Notes: generated by a model from the sequence alone, not told the origin. A stretch of 64,000 bases of DNA from NCEH01 sp043195125 (GCF_043195125.1 NZ_JBAFWR010000003.1), one strand, 5' to 3'; positions 33,412-43,361 are shown, numbered from the stretch's first letter. Translations and numbers: made by a program.

Positions 33412-34539
33412 ATGCGTATTCGCGCCGCCGTCCTGCGCGCCTCGCCCGTCGAGCGCCCCTATGCCGTGAACAAGCCGCTGAGCATCGAGACCATCGAGCT
33501 GGATCCGCCCGGCGCCGACGAAGTGCTGGTCAAGATCGCCGCCGCCGGCCTTTGCCATTCCGATCTTTCCGTCATCAACGGCGACCGCCCGCGACCCACC
33601 CCCATGGTCATCGGCCATGAGTGCGCCGGCGTGGTGGAGGATGTGGGCGCGGGCGTGAGCGACCTGAAGCGCGGCGACAAGGTGGTGATGAGCTTCCTGC
33701 CCACCTGCGGCCATTGCATGCCCTGCATGGAGGGCCGCGCCCAATTGTGCGAGCCGGGCCACGCCGCCAACGGACGCGGCACGCTGCTCTCCGGCGCGCG
33801 GCGCTTCCATTGCGACGACGGCGCCCAGCCCTATCACCACAGCGGCGTTTCCGCCTTTGCGGAATATGCCGTGGTCTCCCGCCGCTCGGTGGTGAAGATC
33901 GATTCGGACATCTCGCTCGTGGAAGCCGCGCTGTTCGGCTGCGCGGTGATGACCGGTGTCGGCACGGTGGTGAACACCTGCAAGGTGCGCCCCGGCGATT
34001 CGGTGGCCGTGGTCGGGCTCGGCGGCGTCGGCCTGTCCTCGGTGCTCGGGGCCGTGGCGTGCGGCGCGACCCGCGTCATCGCCATCGACCTCGCCCAGGA
34101 CAAGCTGGACCTGGCCTTGCAGCTCGGCGCCACCGACGCCTTCCTCGCCACCGACCCCGAGATCGTGGAAAAAGTGAAGGCCGCGACCAAGGGCGGCGTC
34201 GACCACGCCATCGAGATGGCCGGCTCGGTGCGCGCCTTCGATCTTGCCTACAAGATCACCCGGCGCGGCGGCACGACAGCGACGGCGGGCCTCGCCAATC
34301 CCAATTCCCAGATCACCCTGCCGCCGGTGAACCTGGTGGGCGAGGAGCGCACTATCCACGGCAGCTACATGGGCAGCTGCGTGCCCTCGCGCGACATCCC
34401 CCGCTTCATCGCCCTCTATGAGCGCGGTAAGCTGCCGGTGAACCGCCTGCTCTCGGGAACCGGGCCGCTGGAGGAAATCAACGCGGCCTTCGACCTGCTC
34501 GACCAGGGCAAGGTCGTACGTCACGTCATCACCTTCTGA
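33412..34539 (+). CDS. Zinc-dependent alcohol dehydrogenase (MDR family)
   Basis: 375 aa medium-chain dehydrogenase. Catalytic zinc ligands are Cys48 and His69 with Glu70 (GLCHSD and GHE), and a structural zinc site is complete at Cys99, 102, 105 and 113. The Rossmann motif is VVGLGGVGLSSVLGA. It belongs near the class III-like/aryl-alcohol group by its FGCAVMTGVGTVVNTCKVRPGDSVAVVG layout. GAGGAAG precedes the ATG at 33412. It is the first gene after the GntR control region and is followed by a terminator, then a Liv-type ABC importer. It likely oxidises an imported alcohol or the product of one. Confidence 0.92.
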   Translation: MRIRAAVLRASPVERPYAVNKPLSIETIELDPPGADEVLVKIAAAGLCHSDLSVINGDRPRPTPMVIGHECAGVVEDVGAGVSDLKRGDKVVMSFLPTCGHCMPCMEGRAQLCEPGHAANGRGTLLSGARRFHCDDGAQPYHHSGVSAFAEYAVVSRRSVVKIDSDISLVEAALFGCAVMTGVGTVVNTCKVRPGDSVAVVGLGGVGLSSVLGAVACGATRVIAIDLAQDKLDLALQLGATDAFLATDPEIVEKVKAATKGGVDHAIEMAGSVRAFDLAYKITRRGGTTATAGLANPNSQITLPPVNLVGEERTIHGSYMGSCVPSRDIPRFIALYERGKLPVNRLLSGTGPLEEINAAFDLLDQGKVVRHVITF

Positions 34540-34550
34540 GATGGCCTGAA

Positions 34551-34615
34551 AGCTCGATTTCGAGCTGACAACCTGGTCCCGCAATGCCCGGCCCCGCGCC
34601 GGGCATTGCTATTTT
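34551..34615 (+). terminator. Double hairpin terminator after the alcohol dehydrogenase gene
   Basis: A first hairpin AGCTCGA/TCGAGCT (34551-34566) is followed by a perfect 12-bp stem GCAATGCCCGGC/GCCGGGCATTGC (34581-34609, 5-base loop) and TATTTT. This ends the dehydrogenase transcript, so the Liv operon needs its own promoter. Confidence 0.88.
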
Positions 34616-34726
34616 GCGACCGCAATCCAGCGCGCGTCCGCACCGATTTCCACACCGTTTTCAAGACCTTTCCCCCGCGTTCCCGCCTCGCGGCCCCGCG
34701 ACGCGCAAGAAACCCATTTTGTCGTG

Positions 34727-34755
34727 TTGACGGATTGTCTGATAGCAGGCAATCT
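34727..34755 (+). promoter_or_regulatory. Promoter with embedded palindromic operator before the Liv operon
   Basis: TTGACG (34727-34732) and CAATCT (34750-34755) are spaced by 17 bp and could be -35 and -10 elements. ATTGTCTGATAGCAGGCAAT (34734-34753) between them is a 20-nt inverted repeat with 16 matching positions. Its left ten bases also occur at 33276-33285. Binding by the GntR protein would block RNA polymerase. Confidence 0.6.
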
Positions 34756-34802
34756 TCTCACAAGATCAGCGACAAGCTGCGGGTTTCTTGGAGGAGACGT
34801 TC

Positions 34803-36104
34803 ATGATTGCAAAGGCCGCCATGGCAGCGCTCAGCGCTGCCGTACTCGCGATCACCCCGGCATCCGCGGTTGAAAAACCCAAGGAGCTGGTGATCGGCAT
34901 CACCACCTTCCTGTCGGGCCCGGCATCGGTCTTCGGCGTTCCCGGAAAGAACGCGGCGGACATGCTGATCGCCGATCTCAACGCCAAGGGCGGCATCCTC
35001 GGCGTGCCCGTGCGGGCGATCGTCATCGACGAGGGCGCCGGCGCCAACCAGCTGATGTCGGAATATCGCCGCGTGGTGCTGAACGAGGGCGCGCAGGTGA
35101 TGCTCGCCTCGGTCTCCAGCGCCAATTGCCTGGCGCTGAGCCCGGTGGCGGAAGATCTGGAAGTCCCCAACATCCTGTGGGATTGCAGCTCGCCCCGCAT
35201 TTTCGAGGACAATAAGTACAAGTATTCGGTCCGCACCCAGGCGCACACCGGCGCTGAAATGCTTGCGGCGGCGCTGTATCTCGTGAAGAACAAGCCGAAC
35301 TTCAAGACCATCGCCGGCGTGAACCAGGATTACGCCGCCGGGCGCGACCAGTGGGGCCTGTTCCTCACCGCGCTCAAGGCCTTGAAGCCCGACGTGCAGG
35401 TGGTCGCCGAGCTGTTCCCGAAGTTCGGCGCGCCGGATTATTCCACCGAGATTTCCCGCCTCCAGGCCCTGAAGCCGGACGTGGTGGTGAACACCTCATG
35501 GGGCGGCGACCTCGACACCTTCGTCCAGCAGGCGGCGGCGCGCGGGTTCATGACCCAGAGCACCTTCGTCATGCCGCTCGGCGAAAGCTCGCTGGAGCGT
35601 CTGGGCGATGCGATGCCTGCCGGCGTTATCATCGGCGGCCGCGGGGACCATTACTTCCTGCACCCGAAGCATCTCAAGGACGCGGCGTTCCAGGACTTCG
35701 TGAAGCGCTATCACGACAAGACCGGCGCCTATCCCATCTATCCCGTGTTCCACATGGCCCAGGCGATCGCCGCGCTTCAGGACGCCTATGCGAAGGCCGC
35801 GAAGGACAATAACGGCCAGTGGCCTTCCAAGGATCAGCTGCTCGCCGCCTTCCAGAAGCTGAAGTTCCACGGCCTCACCAGCGACGTGACCATCCGCGAG
35901 GATCACCAGGGCCTGGAAGATCAGCTCATCGGCACCACCATCCGCGTGCCACAATATCCCTTCGCCATTCTGGACAACATCTCGATCTATCCCGGCGCGC
36001 TCGTCACCACCCCCATCGGCGACAAGTCCGCCGAATGGCTGAGCAAGATCAAGCCCGCGATGGCGAACGATCCGTCCATCGAAACCTTCGCCGCGGCGAA
36101 GTAA
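34803..36104 (+). CDS. Branched-chain-type ABC transporter substrate-binding protein
   Basis: 433 aa, Leu/Ile/Val-binding protein family; signal peptide about residues 1-22 (ending PASA/VE). Family features are LVIGITTFLSGPASVFG at the start of the mature protein, ADLNAKGGILGVPV and the hinge segment RLQALKPDVVVNTSWGG. GGAGGA lies 7 bases before the ATG at 34803; a TTG five codons earlier is inside that ribosome site and is rejected. First gene of a five-gene importer operon. The surrounding dehydrogenases suggest an alcohol, hydroxyacid or aromatic substrate, not an amino acid. Confidence 0.92.
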   Translation: MIAKAAMAALSAAVLAITPASAVEKPKELVIGITTFLSGPASVFGVPGKNAADMLIADLNAKGGILGVPVRAIVIDEGAGANQLMSEYRRVVLNEGAQVMLASVSSANCLALSPVAEDLEVPNILWDCSSPRIFEDNKYKYSVRTQAHTGAEMLAAALYLVKNKPNFKTIAGVNQDYAAGRDQWGLFLTALKALKPDVQVVAELFPKFGAPDYSTEISRLQALKPDVVVNTSWGGDLDTFVQQAAARGFMTQSTFVMPLGESSLERLGDAMPAGVIIGGRGDHYFLHPKHLKDAAFQDFVKRYHDKTGAYPIYPVFHMAQAIAALQDAYAKAAKDNNGQWPSKDQLLAAFQKLKFHGLTSDVTIREDHQGLEDQLIGTTIRVPQYPFAILDNISIYPGALVTTPIGDKSAEWLSKIKPAMANDPSIETFAAAK

Positions 36105-36126
36105 AGGGATCGGAGAGGCCGTCCGC

Positions 36127-37032
36127 ATGTCCTTGGACATCATCCTTCTGGCCATGCTCGATGGCCTCTCCTACGGCGCCCAGGTGTTCCTGGTCGCTGT
36201 GGGGCTTTCCCTGATCTTCGGCGTCCTGCGGGTCGTCAACGTGGCCCATGGAAGCTTCTATGCCATCGGCGCCTATGTGGCGGCGTCGCTGGGCATCTGG
36301 ATCGCGACCGCGGGCTGGAGCCCGTGGCTCTCCTACCCGGCCATGCTGGTCGCCGCGATCCTGGTCGGCGTGGTGGTCGGCGGCCTCCTGGAGGCGACGC
36401 TTCTGCGCCGCATCTACGGCAAGGAGCAGGTGCTCCAGCTTCTGGTGACGTTCGCCGTCTTCATGATTCTGGAAGACGTGCAGAAGGTCACATGGGGCGT
36501 GAAGCCCTATTTCGTGAACACGCCCCTGAGCCTGCTCGGCACGGTGAACGTGCTCGGTATCAATTATTCGATCTATCAGCTCGCGGTGATTCCGCTGGTG
36601 GCGCTGTGCGTGCTGGTGGGGCTGCGCTTTATCCTGCGCTACACCCGCATCGGCCGCATCGTCACCGCCGTGACCGAGGACCGCGAGGCCTCAATGGCCA
36701 TGGGCGTGGATTCCAGCCGCGTCTATCTCTTCACCTTCATGGCCGGCGCCGCGCTCGCGGCCTTCGGCGGGGCGCTGGCCTCGGGCTCGACCTCGCTCGT
36801 GCCCGGCATGGGCTCCGGCATGATCATCCTCTCCTTCGCGGTCGCCGCCACGGCGGGCCTCGGCCAGATCGAGGGCGCGGCGGTGGCGGCGCTCATGATC
36901 GGCCTCGGACGCTCCATCGCGGTCTATCTCGCCCCGGAATTCGACGTGCTCATGCCGTATCTCATCATGTTCGTGGTTCTCCTGTTCAAGCCGCAGGGCC
37001 TGTTCAGCACCCTCCAGACGAGGAAGGTGTGA
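36127..37032 (+). CDS. livH: Branched-chain-type ABC permease LivH
   Basis: 301 aa membrane permease with about eight spans. LivH hallmarks are GLSLIFGVLRVVNVAHGSFYAIGAYV near the N-terminus and the coupling loop around MAMGVDSSRVYLFTFMAGAALAAFGG. It begins 22 bp after the binding protein and its stop overlaps the livM start (TGATG). Confidence 0.93.
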   Translation: MSLDIILLAMLDGLSYGAQVFLVAVGLSLIFGVLRVVNVAHGSFYAIGAYVAASLGIWIATAGWSPWLSYPAMLVAAILVGVVVGGLLEATLLRRIYGKEQVLQLLVTFAVFMILEDVQKVTWGVKPYFVNTPLSLLGTVNVLGINYSIYQLAVIPLVALCVLVGLRFILRYTRIGRIVTAVTEDREASMAMGVDSSRVYLFTFMAGAALAAFGGALASGSTSLVPGMGSGMIILSFAVAATAGLGQIEGAAVAALMIGLGRSIAVYLAPEFDVLMPYLIMFVVLLFKPQGLFSTLQTRKV

Positions 37033-37963
37033 TGCGCTTCGATCTCCTGCTCGGCGCGATCGCCTTCTGCGCGGTCGCCGGCGTTCCCTTCTTCATTCCC
37101 TGGGCGACGGTGATGCTCACCATCGCGCTCGGCGTGGGACTTGCGGTGCTTGGCGTCGTGGTCCTGCTGCGGGCGGGGCAGATCTCGTTCGGCCACGGCC
37201 TGTTTTATGCGGCCGGCGCCTATACCGTCGCCTTCCTGGTGCAGGCGCGCCTCGGACTCGACACGCTGCTGCTGCTGCCGGCGGGCGCGCTGGTCGCGAC
37301 CGTGATCGCCATCGTGTTCGGCTTCTTCGCGGTGCGCTATCGCGACATCTTCTTCGCCATGATCAACCTCGCGGTGTCCATGGTCGCCTTCTCGCTGCTG
37401 GAAAAGCTCTATTCCATCACCGGCGGCGGCGACGGGCTCAACGTCGCGCGGCCGACGCTCGCGGGGCTCAAGCTCGGGCGCGTCTCGTTCGAATTCTGGA
37501 TGTTCTACACCACGCTCGCCATCGTGGTGGTGGTCGCCCTCGCGGTGGGCCGCTATCTCGCCTCGCCGCTCGGCAAGGGGCTGGAAGCCATCAAGTCGAA
37601 CGAGACGCGGCTTGAATATCTCGGCGTCTCCAGTGGGCGCATCCTGCACATCGCCTATGCGGTCTCGGCTTGCCTCGCCGGCCTCGGCGGCGGCGTCATC
37701 GCCATCGTCACGGGCCACGTGGCGCCGGAATTCGCCTATTGGGTCCGCTCGGGCGAATTCGTCTTCATCGCCATCCTCGGCGGCGCGGGCAATGTGGTGG
37801 GCGCGTTCGCCGGCTCGATCGTCTACGAGATCGTCCGCAATTACGCCGCCGCGTTCGCCGCCGACTATTGGCAGACCATTCTCGGCGTCTCGCTCATCGC
37901 CATCATCATGTTCGCGCCGCAGGGCCTGACCCAGCTGCGCTTCGGCAAGAGGAGGACCGGCGC

Positions 37964-37967
<4 letters not shown>
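37032..37967 (+). CDS. livM: Branched-chain-type ABC permease LivM
   Basis: 311 aa, partner permease of LivH. Typical segments are LRAGQISFGHGLFYAAGAYTVA and the coupling loop AIKSNETRLEYLGVSSGRI, followed by ILGGAGNVVGAFAGSIVYEIV. It starts inside the livH stop and overlaps the next gene by four bases (GTGA), showing tight coupling. Confidence 0.92.
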
Positions 37968-38707
<740 letters not shown>

Positions 38708-38708
38708 C

Positions 38709-39413
38709 ATGCTCAAGATCGAACGGCTCTCCGCCCAGATCGAAGGCATCGAGGTGCTGCGCCATGCGGACCTCGAAATGCCCCAGGGCTCCACCATCGC
38801 CCTCATCGGCCGCAACGGCGCCGGCAAGACCAGCCTGCTGCGGTCCATCATGGGCTTCATGAAGATCACCGCCGGGCAAGTCACGCTCGACGGCAACAGC
38901 CTGGCGCAGGTGCCGCCCCATCGCCGGCCCTATCTCGGCATCGGCTATGCGCCGGAGGACCGGCGGCTCTACGGGGCGTTCACCCTGGAGCAGAACTTGC
39001 GCTTTCCCGCCGAGGTCATGCGCCTGCCGGAAGCGGAGGTCGCGCGCCGCCTGGAGCGGGTCTACAGCGTGCTGCCGGAATTGAAGGACATGCGCGAGCG
39101 CCCCGCCGCCGGCCTTTCCGGCGGGCAGGGCAAGATGGTGGCGCTCGGCCGCGCGCTCATGGCCGGCAACCGCATCATCCTGCTCGACGAACCGTTCCAG
39201 GGCCTCGCGCCGGTGCTGGCGATCCGCTACGGCACCGCGCTGCGGGCGCTGCGCGACGCGGACCGGGACATCACCTTGCTGATCACCGAATCCAATCCCA
39301 GCCTGCTGCGCGCCTTCGCGGACCGGATCTATGTGATCGAGCGCGGCGAGGTTTCCACCCTCGACAGCCTCCCCGGCTCCTCGCTGGAGGACGCCGGCCT
39401 CGGCAAGCACTGA
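38709..39413 (+). CDS. livF: Branched-chain-type ABC ATPase LivF
   Basis: 234 aa. Walker A GRNGAGKTS, signature LSGGQGKMVALGRALM and Walker B IILLDEPFQGLAP are intact. It starts one base after the livG stop and completes the importer encoded from 34803. The next gene (SDR) starts 48 bp later on the same strand. Confidence 0.93.
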   Translation: MLKIERLSAQIEGIEVLRHADLEMPQGSTIALIGRNGAGKTSLLRSIMGFMKITAGQVTLDGNSLAQVPPHRRPYLGIGYAPEDRRLYGAFTLEQNLRFPAEVMRLPEAEVARRLERVYSVLPELKDMRERPAAGLSGGQGKMVALGRALMAGNRIILLDEPFQGLAPVLAIRYGTALRALRDADRDITLLITESNPSLLRAFADRIYVIERGEVSTLDSLPGSSLEDAGLGKH

Positions 39414-39461
39414 GCCCGCGCGCGGCCGCCCCGCGCATCCCTGAAACGTAAGGACAAGACC

Positions 39462-40214
39462 ATGTCACTGGATGGAAAAGTCGTCATCGTCACCGGCTCG
39501 GCGAGCGGCATCGGCCGGGCTGCCGCCGCGCTGTTCGTGCGGGACGGCGCGAAGGTGGTGATCGCCGACAGCAATGAGGACGCGGCGCGCGAAACCGCCG
39601 CCGCCCTCGGCCCGAACGCCCGCGCCATCCGCACCGACGTGAGCAAGGATGCCGACGTGCGGGCGCTCGTGGCCTTCACGCTGGACCAGTTCGGGCGCAT
39701 CGACGTGCTGGTGAACAATGCCGGCTTCGGCTTCACCGGCACCGTGGTCAGCATTCCCGAAGCGGATTGGGACCGCCTCATGTCGGTCAATCTGAAGGGC
39801 GTGTTCCTGTGCTCCAAGCACGTCATTCCGGTCATGGCCGGCCAGGGCGGCGGAACCATCGTCAACACCGGCTCCTACACCGCTGCCGTGGGCATCGCCG
39901 ACCGCGCGGCCTATGTGGCCTCCAAGGGCGGCGTCGTCGCCCTCACGCGCGCCATGGCGCTCGACCATGTGGACCAGAACATCCGGGTGAACGCCGTTGC
40001 GCCCGGCACGGTCCATTCCCCCTATTTCGACCGCATGTTCGCGCAGTCGGCCGATCCCGCCGGGATGAAGAAGGCGCTTGACGACCGGGCTCCCATGCAC
40101 CGCATGGGACGGCCGGAGGAGATCGCCGAAGCCATCCTCTGGCTCGCCTCCGACAAGTCCGCATTCGCCACCGGCTCCACGCTCACCATCGACGGGGGCA
40201 CCTCCATCTGGTGA
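39462..40214 (+). CDS. Short-chain dehydrogenase/reductase (SDR)
   Basis: 250 aa classical SDR. NAD(P)-binding TGSASGIG (12-19), structural NNAG (86-89), and the catalytic Ser138, Tyr151 and Lys155 (YVASK) are present. The Asp at the end of beta 2 (IADSNED) suggests NAD preference. It probably oxidises a hydroxyl group of the substrate imported by the upstream ABC system. It resembles 3-oxoacyl reductase/2-hydroxy dehydrogenase groups; the precise substrate is not readable. Confidence 0.92.
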   Translation: MSLDGKVVIVTGSASGIGRAAAALFVRDGAKVVIADSNEDAARETAAALGPNARAIRTDVSKDADVRALVAFTLDQFGRIDVLVNNAGFGFTGTVVSIPEADWDRLMSVNLKGVFLCSKHVIPVMAGQGGGTIVNTGSYTAAVGIADRAAYVASKGGVVALTRAMALDHVDQNIRVNAVAPGTVHSPYFDRMFAQSADPAGMKKALDDRAPMHRMGRPEEIAEAILWLASDKSAFATGSTLTIDGGTSIW

Positions 40215-40252
40215 TGGCGGGCCTACATTCGTTTTTATAAGGAGATACCCAC

Positions 40253-40648
40253 ATGGCCAACACGCGTCCCCGTTCCGAAAAATTCGAAAAAGGCCTCCAG
40301 ACCCGCCGCGAAGTGCTGGGCGAGGAATATGTCAACCGCTCGGTCGACAACGCGACCGACTTCAACTGGCCGCTGCAGGTTCTGACCACCGAATATTGCT
40401 GGGACAACATCTGGAACCGCCCGGGCCTCGACCGCCGCTCGCGCAGCATCCTGAACCTCGGCATGATCAGCGCCCTGAACCGCCCGCACGAGCTGAAGCT
40501 GCACATTCGCGGCGCCATCAACAACGGGCTGAGCAAGGAAGAGATCACCGAAATCCTGCTCCAGGTCGGCGTCTATTGCGGCATCCCCGCCGCCATCGAT
40601 GGCTTCCGCATCGCCAACGAGGTGCTCAAGGAGATGGGTCTTGACTGA
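40253..40648 (+). CDS. Carboxymuconolactone decarboxylase/AhpD-like family protein
   Basis: 131 aa, all-helical CMD family. The core reads LNLGMISALNRPHELKLHIRGA with the conserved His, then GLSKEEITEILLQVGVYCGIPAA, close to PcaC in layout. PcaC decarboxylates 4-carboxymuconolactone in the protocatechuate route, but no other pca gene is present. AAGGAGATA precedes the ATG. It overlaps the following dehydrogenase by 8 bases, so the two are coupled. It may act on a cyclic or beta-oxo acid product; this is inference. Confidence 0.88.
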   Translation: MANTRPRSEKFEKGLQTRREVLGEEYVNRSVDNATDFNWPLQVLTTEYCWDNIWNRPGLDRRSRSILNLGMISALNRPHELKLHIRGAINNGLSKEEITEILLQVGVYCGIPAAIDGFRIANEVLKEMGLD

Positions 40649-41546
40649 TCCGGCGACATCCAAACCGGTGGTGGCCGTCATCGGCCTCGGCATGATGGGG
40701 CTGCCCATGGCGGCGTGCCTCGTCAAGGCCGGGTTCGAGACGCGCGGCGCTGATCTCTCGCCCGCCGCGCGCGACGCGTTCGCCGCCAGCGGCGGTGCGG
40801 CCTTCGCCGACGCGCGCGAGGCGGTGCGTGGCGCGGACATGGTCATCACCATGCTGCCCGACGGCAAGATCGTGCGCGAGGTGCTGGTGGGCGCGAACGC
40901 CCTGGCCGACCATCTCGCGCCGGGGACCCTCATCATCGACATGAGTTCCTCGGCGCCACTGGGCACGGCGAAGCTCGGGGAAGAGCTGGCTGCGAAGGGG
41001 CTGCGCCTCATCGATGCCCCCGTCTCCGGCGGCGTGCGCCGGGCCGTGGCCGGCACGCTCGCCATCATGGCGGGCGGTCCGTTGGAGGATGTGGAGCGCG
41101 CCCGGCCGGTGCTGGCCGCCATGGGCCAGTCGATCTTCGCCACCGGCCCGCTGGGGTCGGGCCACGCGATGAAGGCGCTGAACAATTACGTCTCCGCTGC
41201 GGGCCTCGTCGCAGCCGCCGAAGCCGTGATCGTCGCCAAGCGCTTCGGGTTGGACCCGAACGTGGCGGTGGACGTGCTCAATGCCTCCACGGGCAAGAAT
41301 AACTCGACCGAGGTGAAGATGAAGCAGTTCATCATCTCCGAGACCTTCGGCTCTGGCTTCTCGCTCGCCTTGATGGCCAAGGACCTGCGCACCGCCGCCG
41401 AGCTGGCGGACCAGCTGGATCTTCCCGTGCCGGTCATCCAGTCCACCGCCGATCTGTGGGACGAGGCGAAGTCAGCGCTGGAGCGCGGCGCGGACCATAC
41501 CGAGATCTATCGCTTCCTCGCGCAGCTTTCAGCCGCAAAGAGCTGA
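40641..41546 (+). CDS. NAD-binding beta-hydroxyacid dehydrogenase (3-hydroxyisobutyrate DH-like)
   Basis: 301 aa from a TTG start at 40641, which has AAGGAGA 6 bases upstream and overlaps the previous gene by 8 bases. No ATG occurs before the GLGMMG nucleotide-binding motif, so the TTG is needed. Further motifs are DAPVSGG (substrate loop), the catalytic Lys178 in GHAMKALNNY and the all-helical C-terminal domain with MAKDLRTA. The family oxidises 3-hydroxyisobutyrate, tartronate semialdehyde or related acids. It is probably a downstream step in the same catabolic route. Confidence 0.92.
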   Translation: MTDPATSKPVVAVIGLGMMGLPMAACLVKAGFETRGADLSPAARDAFAASGGAAFADAREAVRGADMVITMLPDGKIVREVLVGANALADHLAPGTLIIDMSSSAPLGTAKLGEELAAKGLRLIDAPVSGGVRRAVAGTLAIMAGGPLEDVERARPVLAAMGQSIFATGPLGSGHAMKALNNYVSAAGLVAAAEAVIVAKRFGLDPNVAVDVLNASTGKNNSTEVKMKQFIISETFGSGFSLALMAKDLRTAAELADQLDLPVPVIQSTADLWDEAKSALERGADHTEIYRFLAQLSAAKS

Positions 41547-41610
41547 TGCCGCGCCTCGGGAATGGGGGCCTGCCCGCATTCCCGCACCAGACCGCCGGGA
41601 GACATCGCCA

Positions 41611-42384
41611 ATGAGCCAATGGGACGTGCTCGCAATCCATTATGGCACGGCCGAGCGGCCCGCGGCCGATCTCGCCCTGGAGGCGGATATCCACGACGCT
41701 CCCGGGCGCATCGATTATTTCGTCTGGCTGGTGCGTGGGCCGGGCGGCCTGTTCCTGGTGGATACGGGCTTCGGCCCCGCGGAGGGCGCGGCGCGCGGGC
41801 GCACCCTGCTGATCCATCCGGTGGAAGCGCTTGCCAGGCTCGGGATCGCCGCCGCCGACATCACGGACGTGATCCTCACCCACCTGCATTACGACCACGC
41901 CGGCAATCTCGATGCGTTTCCCAATGCGCGGTTCCACATCCAGGACCGGGAGATGGCCTATGGCACCGGGCGCTGCATGTGCCATGCCCGCATGCGCAAG
42001 CCGTTCGCGGTGGAAAATATCGTCGATGCCGTACACATGCTGTTCGCCGGGCGGCTGTGCTTTCACGATGGCGACGCGGTGCTCGCGGACGGCCTCTCGC
42101 TGCACCTGATCGGCGGCCATTCGCGCGGCCTCCAGGTGGTTCGCATTGCCCGGCCCGACGGTGTGGTGGTGCTGGCCTCCGATGCGCTCCACTTCGCCGC
42201 GTATCTGAAGTCTGCGGACGCCTTCCCGCTGTTCGCCGATTATCCGGACGTTCTGGAGGGCTATCGCAAGCTCCACGCGCTGGCGGGCCCGGGCGGCCTC
42301 ATCGTACCCGGCCACGATCCGCAGGTGCTGCTGGATTATGCCCCGGAAAACCCGGCGCATCCGCACACGCTGCGGATCGCGTAA
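41611..42384 (+). CDS. MBL-fold metallo-hydrolase, lactonase-like
   Basis: 257 aa. The di-zinc motif HLHYDH (91-96), a GGHS.G segment, ASDALH and PGHD supply the expected metal ligands. The overall pattern (FLVDTGFGP..., VILTHLHYDHAGN, FHIQDREM) resembles N-acyl-homoserine lactonases and related lactonases. In this locus it may open a lactone formed in the catabolic route, a better fit to context than quorum quenching. It is the last plus-strand gene before a convergent small gene. Confidence 0.88.
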   Translation: MSQWDVLAIHYGTAERPAADLALEADIHDAPGRIDYFVWLVRGPGGLFLVDTGFGPAEGAARGRTLLIHPVEALARLGIAAADITDVILTHLHYDHAGNLDAFPNARFHIQDREMAYGTGRCMCHARMRKPFAVENIVDAVHMLFAGRLCFHDGDAVLADGLSLHLIGGHSRGLQVVRIARPDGVVVLASDALHFAAYLKSADAFPLFADYPDVLEGYRKLHALAGPGGLIVPGHDPQVLLDYAPENPAHPHTLRIA

Positions 42385-42392
42385 GGGTACCG

Positions 42393-42423
42393 TAGCCGGA
42401 CGCCTTGCTCAGCCGTCCGGCTA
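42393..42423. terminator. Hairpin between convergent genes
   Basis: TAGCCGGACG (42393-42402) pairs perfectly with CGTCCGGCTA (42414-42423), 11-base loop. The right arm contains the TAG stop of the minus-strand small gene. It can act on both strands; T-runs are absent. Confidence 0.55.
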
Positions 42424-42675
42424 GCCTTCCTGGCCGGCGAACTGCGGCGGCAGCTGGCCGACCTTGAACAAAATCGTCGGCTCGTCGTCATAATCGCCCA
42501 TCTCGGCATCGCCGGACGAGGAGAAGGCGACGACGCCGGCACGGGTCTCCGCGAGCCGCTCCGCCAACCGCTCGGCGGCGCCGGCCGACTTGCAGGAGAT
42601 CGGGGCATCGGCGATCAGGCGCTTGCCCTTGCCGGCCTTGAATCCCTGGACGATGTAGACCGTCTCGCGCGCCAT
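42421..42675 (-). CDS. Conserved small protein of unknown function
   Basis: 84 aa, soluble. The N-terminus RETVYIVQGFKAGKGKRL, a helix with many Ala and Glu (GAAERLAERLAE) and the tail DYDDEPTILFKVGQLPP are as I recall from conserved hypothetical proteins of Hyphomicrobiales. AAGGAGAGG lies 2 bases before the ATG, a strong ribosome site. No known function, no catalytic motif seen. Confidence 0.82.
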   Translation of the reverse strand: MARETVYIVQGFKAGKGKRLIADAPISCKSAGAAERLAERLAETRAGVVAFSSSGDAEMGDYDDEPTILFKVGQLPPQFAGQEG

Positions 42676-42722
42676 GGCCTCTCCTTATGCGCCCGCGCTC
42701 GGGCACTGCGGTTCGCTGCGGC

Positions 42723-42735
42723 ATGACGTGGTCAT
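42723..42735. promoter_or_regulatory. Inverted repeat ATGAC-GTG-GTCAT
   Basis: A 5-bp inverted repeat with 3-base spacer, between the divergent small gene (start 42675) and VOC gene (start 42883). Possible operator; no further support. Confidence 0.28.
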
Positions 42736-42882
42736 ACTCCCGGCCCCGCGTACAGCGGCACCGTGCGGTTCCCCAGCATTTTGCGGCCGCCGGCGCCGAA
42801 CGGGCCGCGCGCATTTATTTTCACGTCTGTTGTCGGCAGCGGTTTTCCCGCATCGTCCTTGGGTGCCAATGAGGGAAGCGCC

Positions 42883-43320
42883 ATGCCGAAACTGATCTTC
42901 GTCAACCTGCCCGTTTCCGACCTGCCGCGTTCCAACGCCTTCTACGAGGCCGTGGGCGGGCAGAAGAATCCGCAATTCTCAGACGACACCGCCACCTGCA
43001 TGGTGCTCTCCGAGACCATCCACGTGATGCTGCTGACCCACGACAAGTTCCGCACCTTCTGCTCCAAGCCCATCGCCGACGCGAAGACCAGCTGCGAAGT
43101 GCTGCTCTGCCTCTCGGCCGAGAGCCGGGACGAGGTGGACACCCTGGTCGGCAAGGCCGAAGCCAGCGGCGGCACCGCAGATCCCACCCCCACCCAGGAT
43201 TACGGCTTCATGTATGGCCGCAGCTTCGAGGACCCCGATGGCCACATCTGGGAAATCATGTGGATGGACATGGAAGCCGCAACCGCCGCCATGGCCGCCG
43301 ACCAACTCGTGCAGGGCTGA
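42883..43320 (+). CDS. VOC-family (glyoxalase/dioxygenase fold) protein
   Basis: 145 aa with paired beta-alpha-beta-beta-beta modules: KLIFVNLPVSDLPRSNAFYEAVGG in the first and FEDPDGHIWEIMWMD in the second, where His and Glu are likely metal ligands. GAGGGAA lies a few bases before the ATG. Members include glyoxalases, bleomycin-binding proteins and extradiol dioxygenases; this one is most like the uncharacterised glyoxalase/bleomycin-resistance group. It is followed by a second VOC gene 41 bp later. Confidence 0.85.
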   Translation: MPKLIFVNLPVSDLPRSNAFYEAVGGQKNPQFSDDTATCMVLSETIHVMLLTHDKFRTFCSKPIADAKTSCEVLLCLSAESRDEVDTLVGKAEASGGTADPTPTQDYGFMYGRSFEDPDGHIWEIMWMDMEAATAAMAADQLVQG

Positions 43321-43361
43321 ACCGCGCGGGCCTCCCCCGCATGCCAGCGAAAGGATGAGCC

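Noticed and set aside
41611..42384. Quorum-quenching acyl-homoserine lactonase
   Set aside because: The HxHxDH motif fits many lactonases; its place at the end of a catabolic locus favours a metabolic lactone, and no quorum genes are near.
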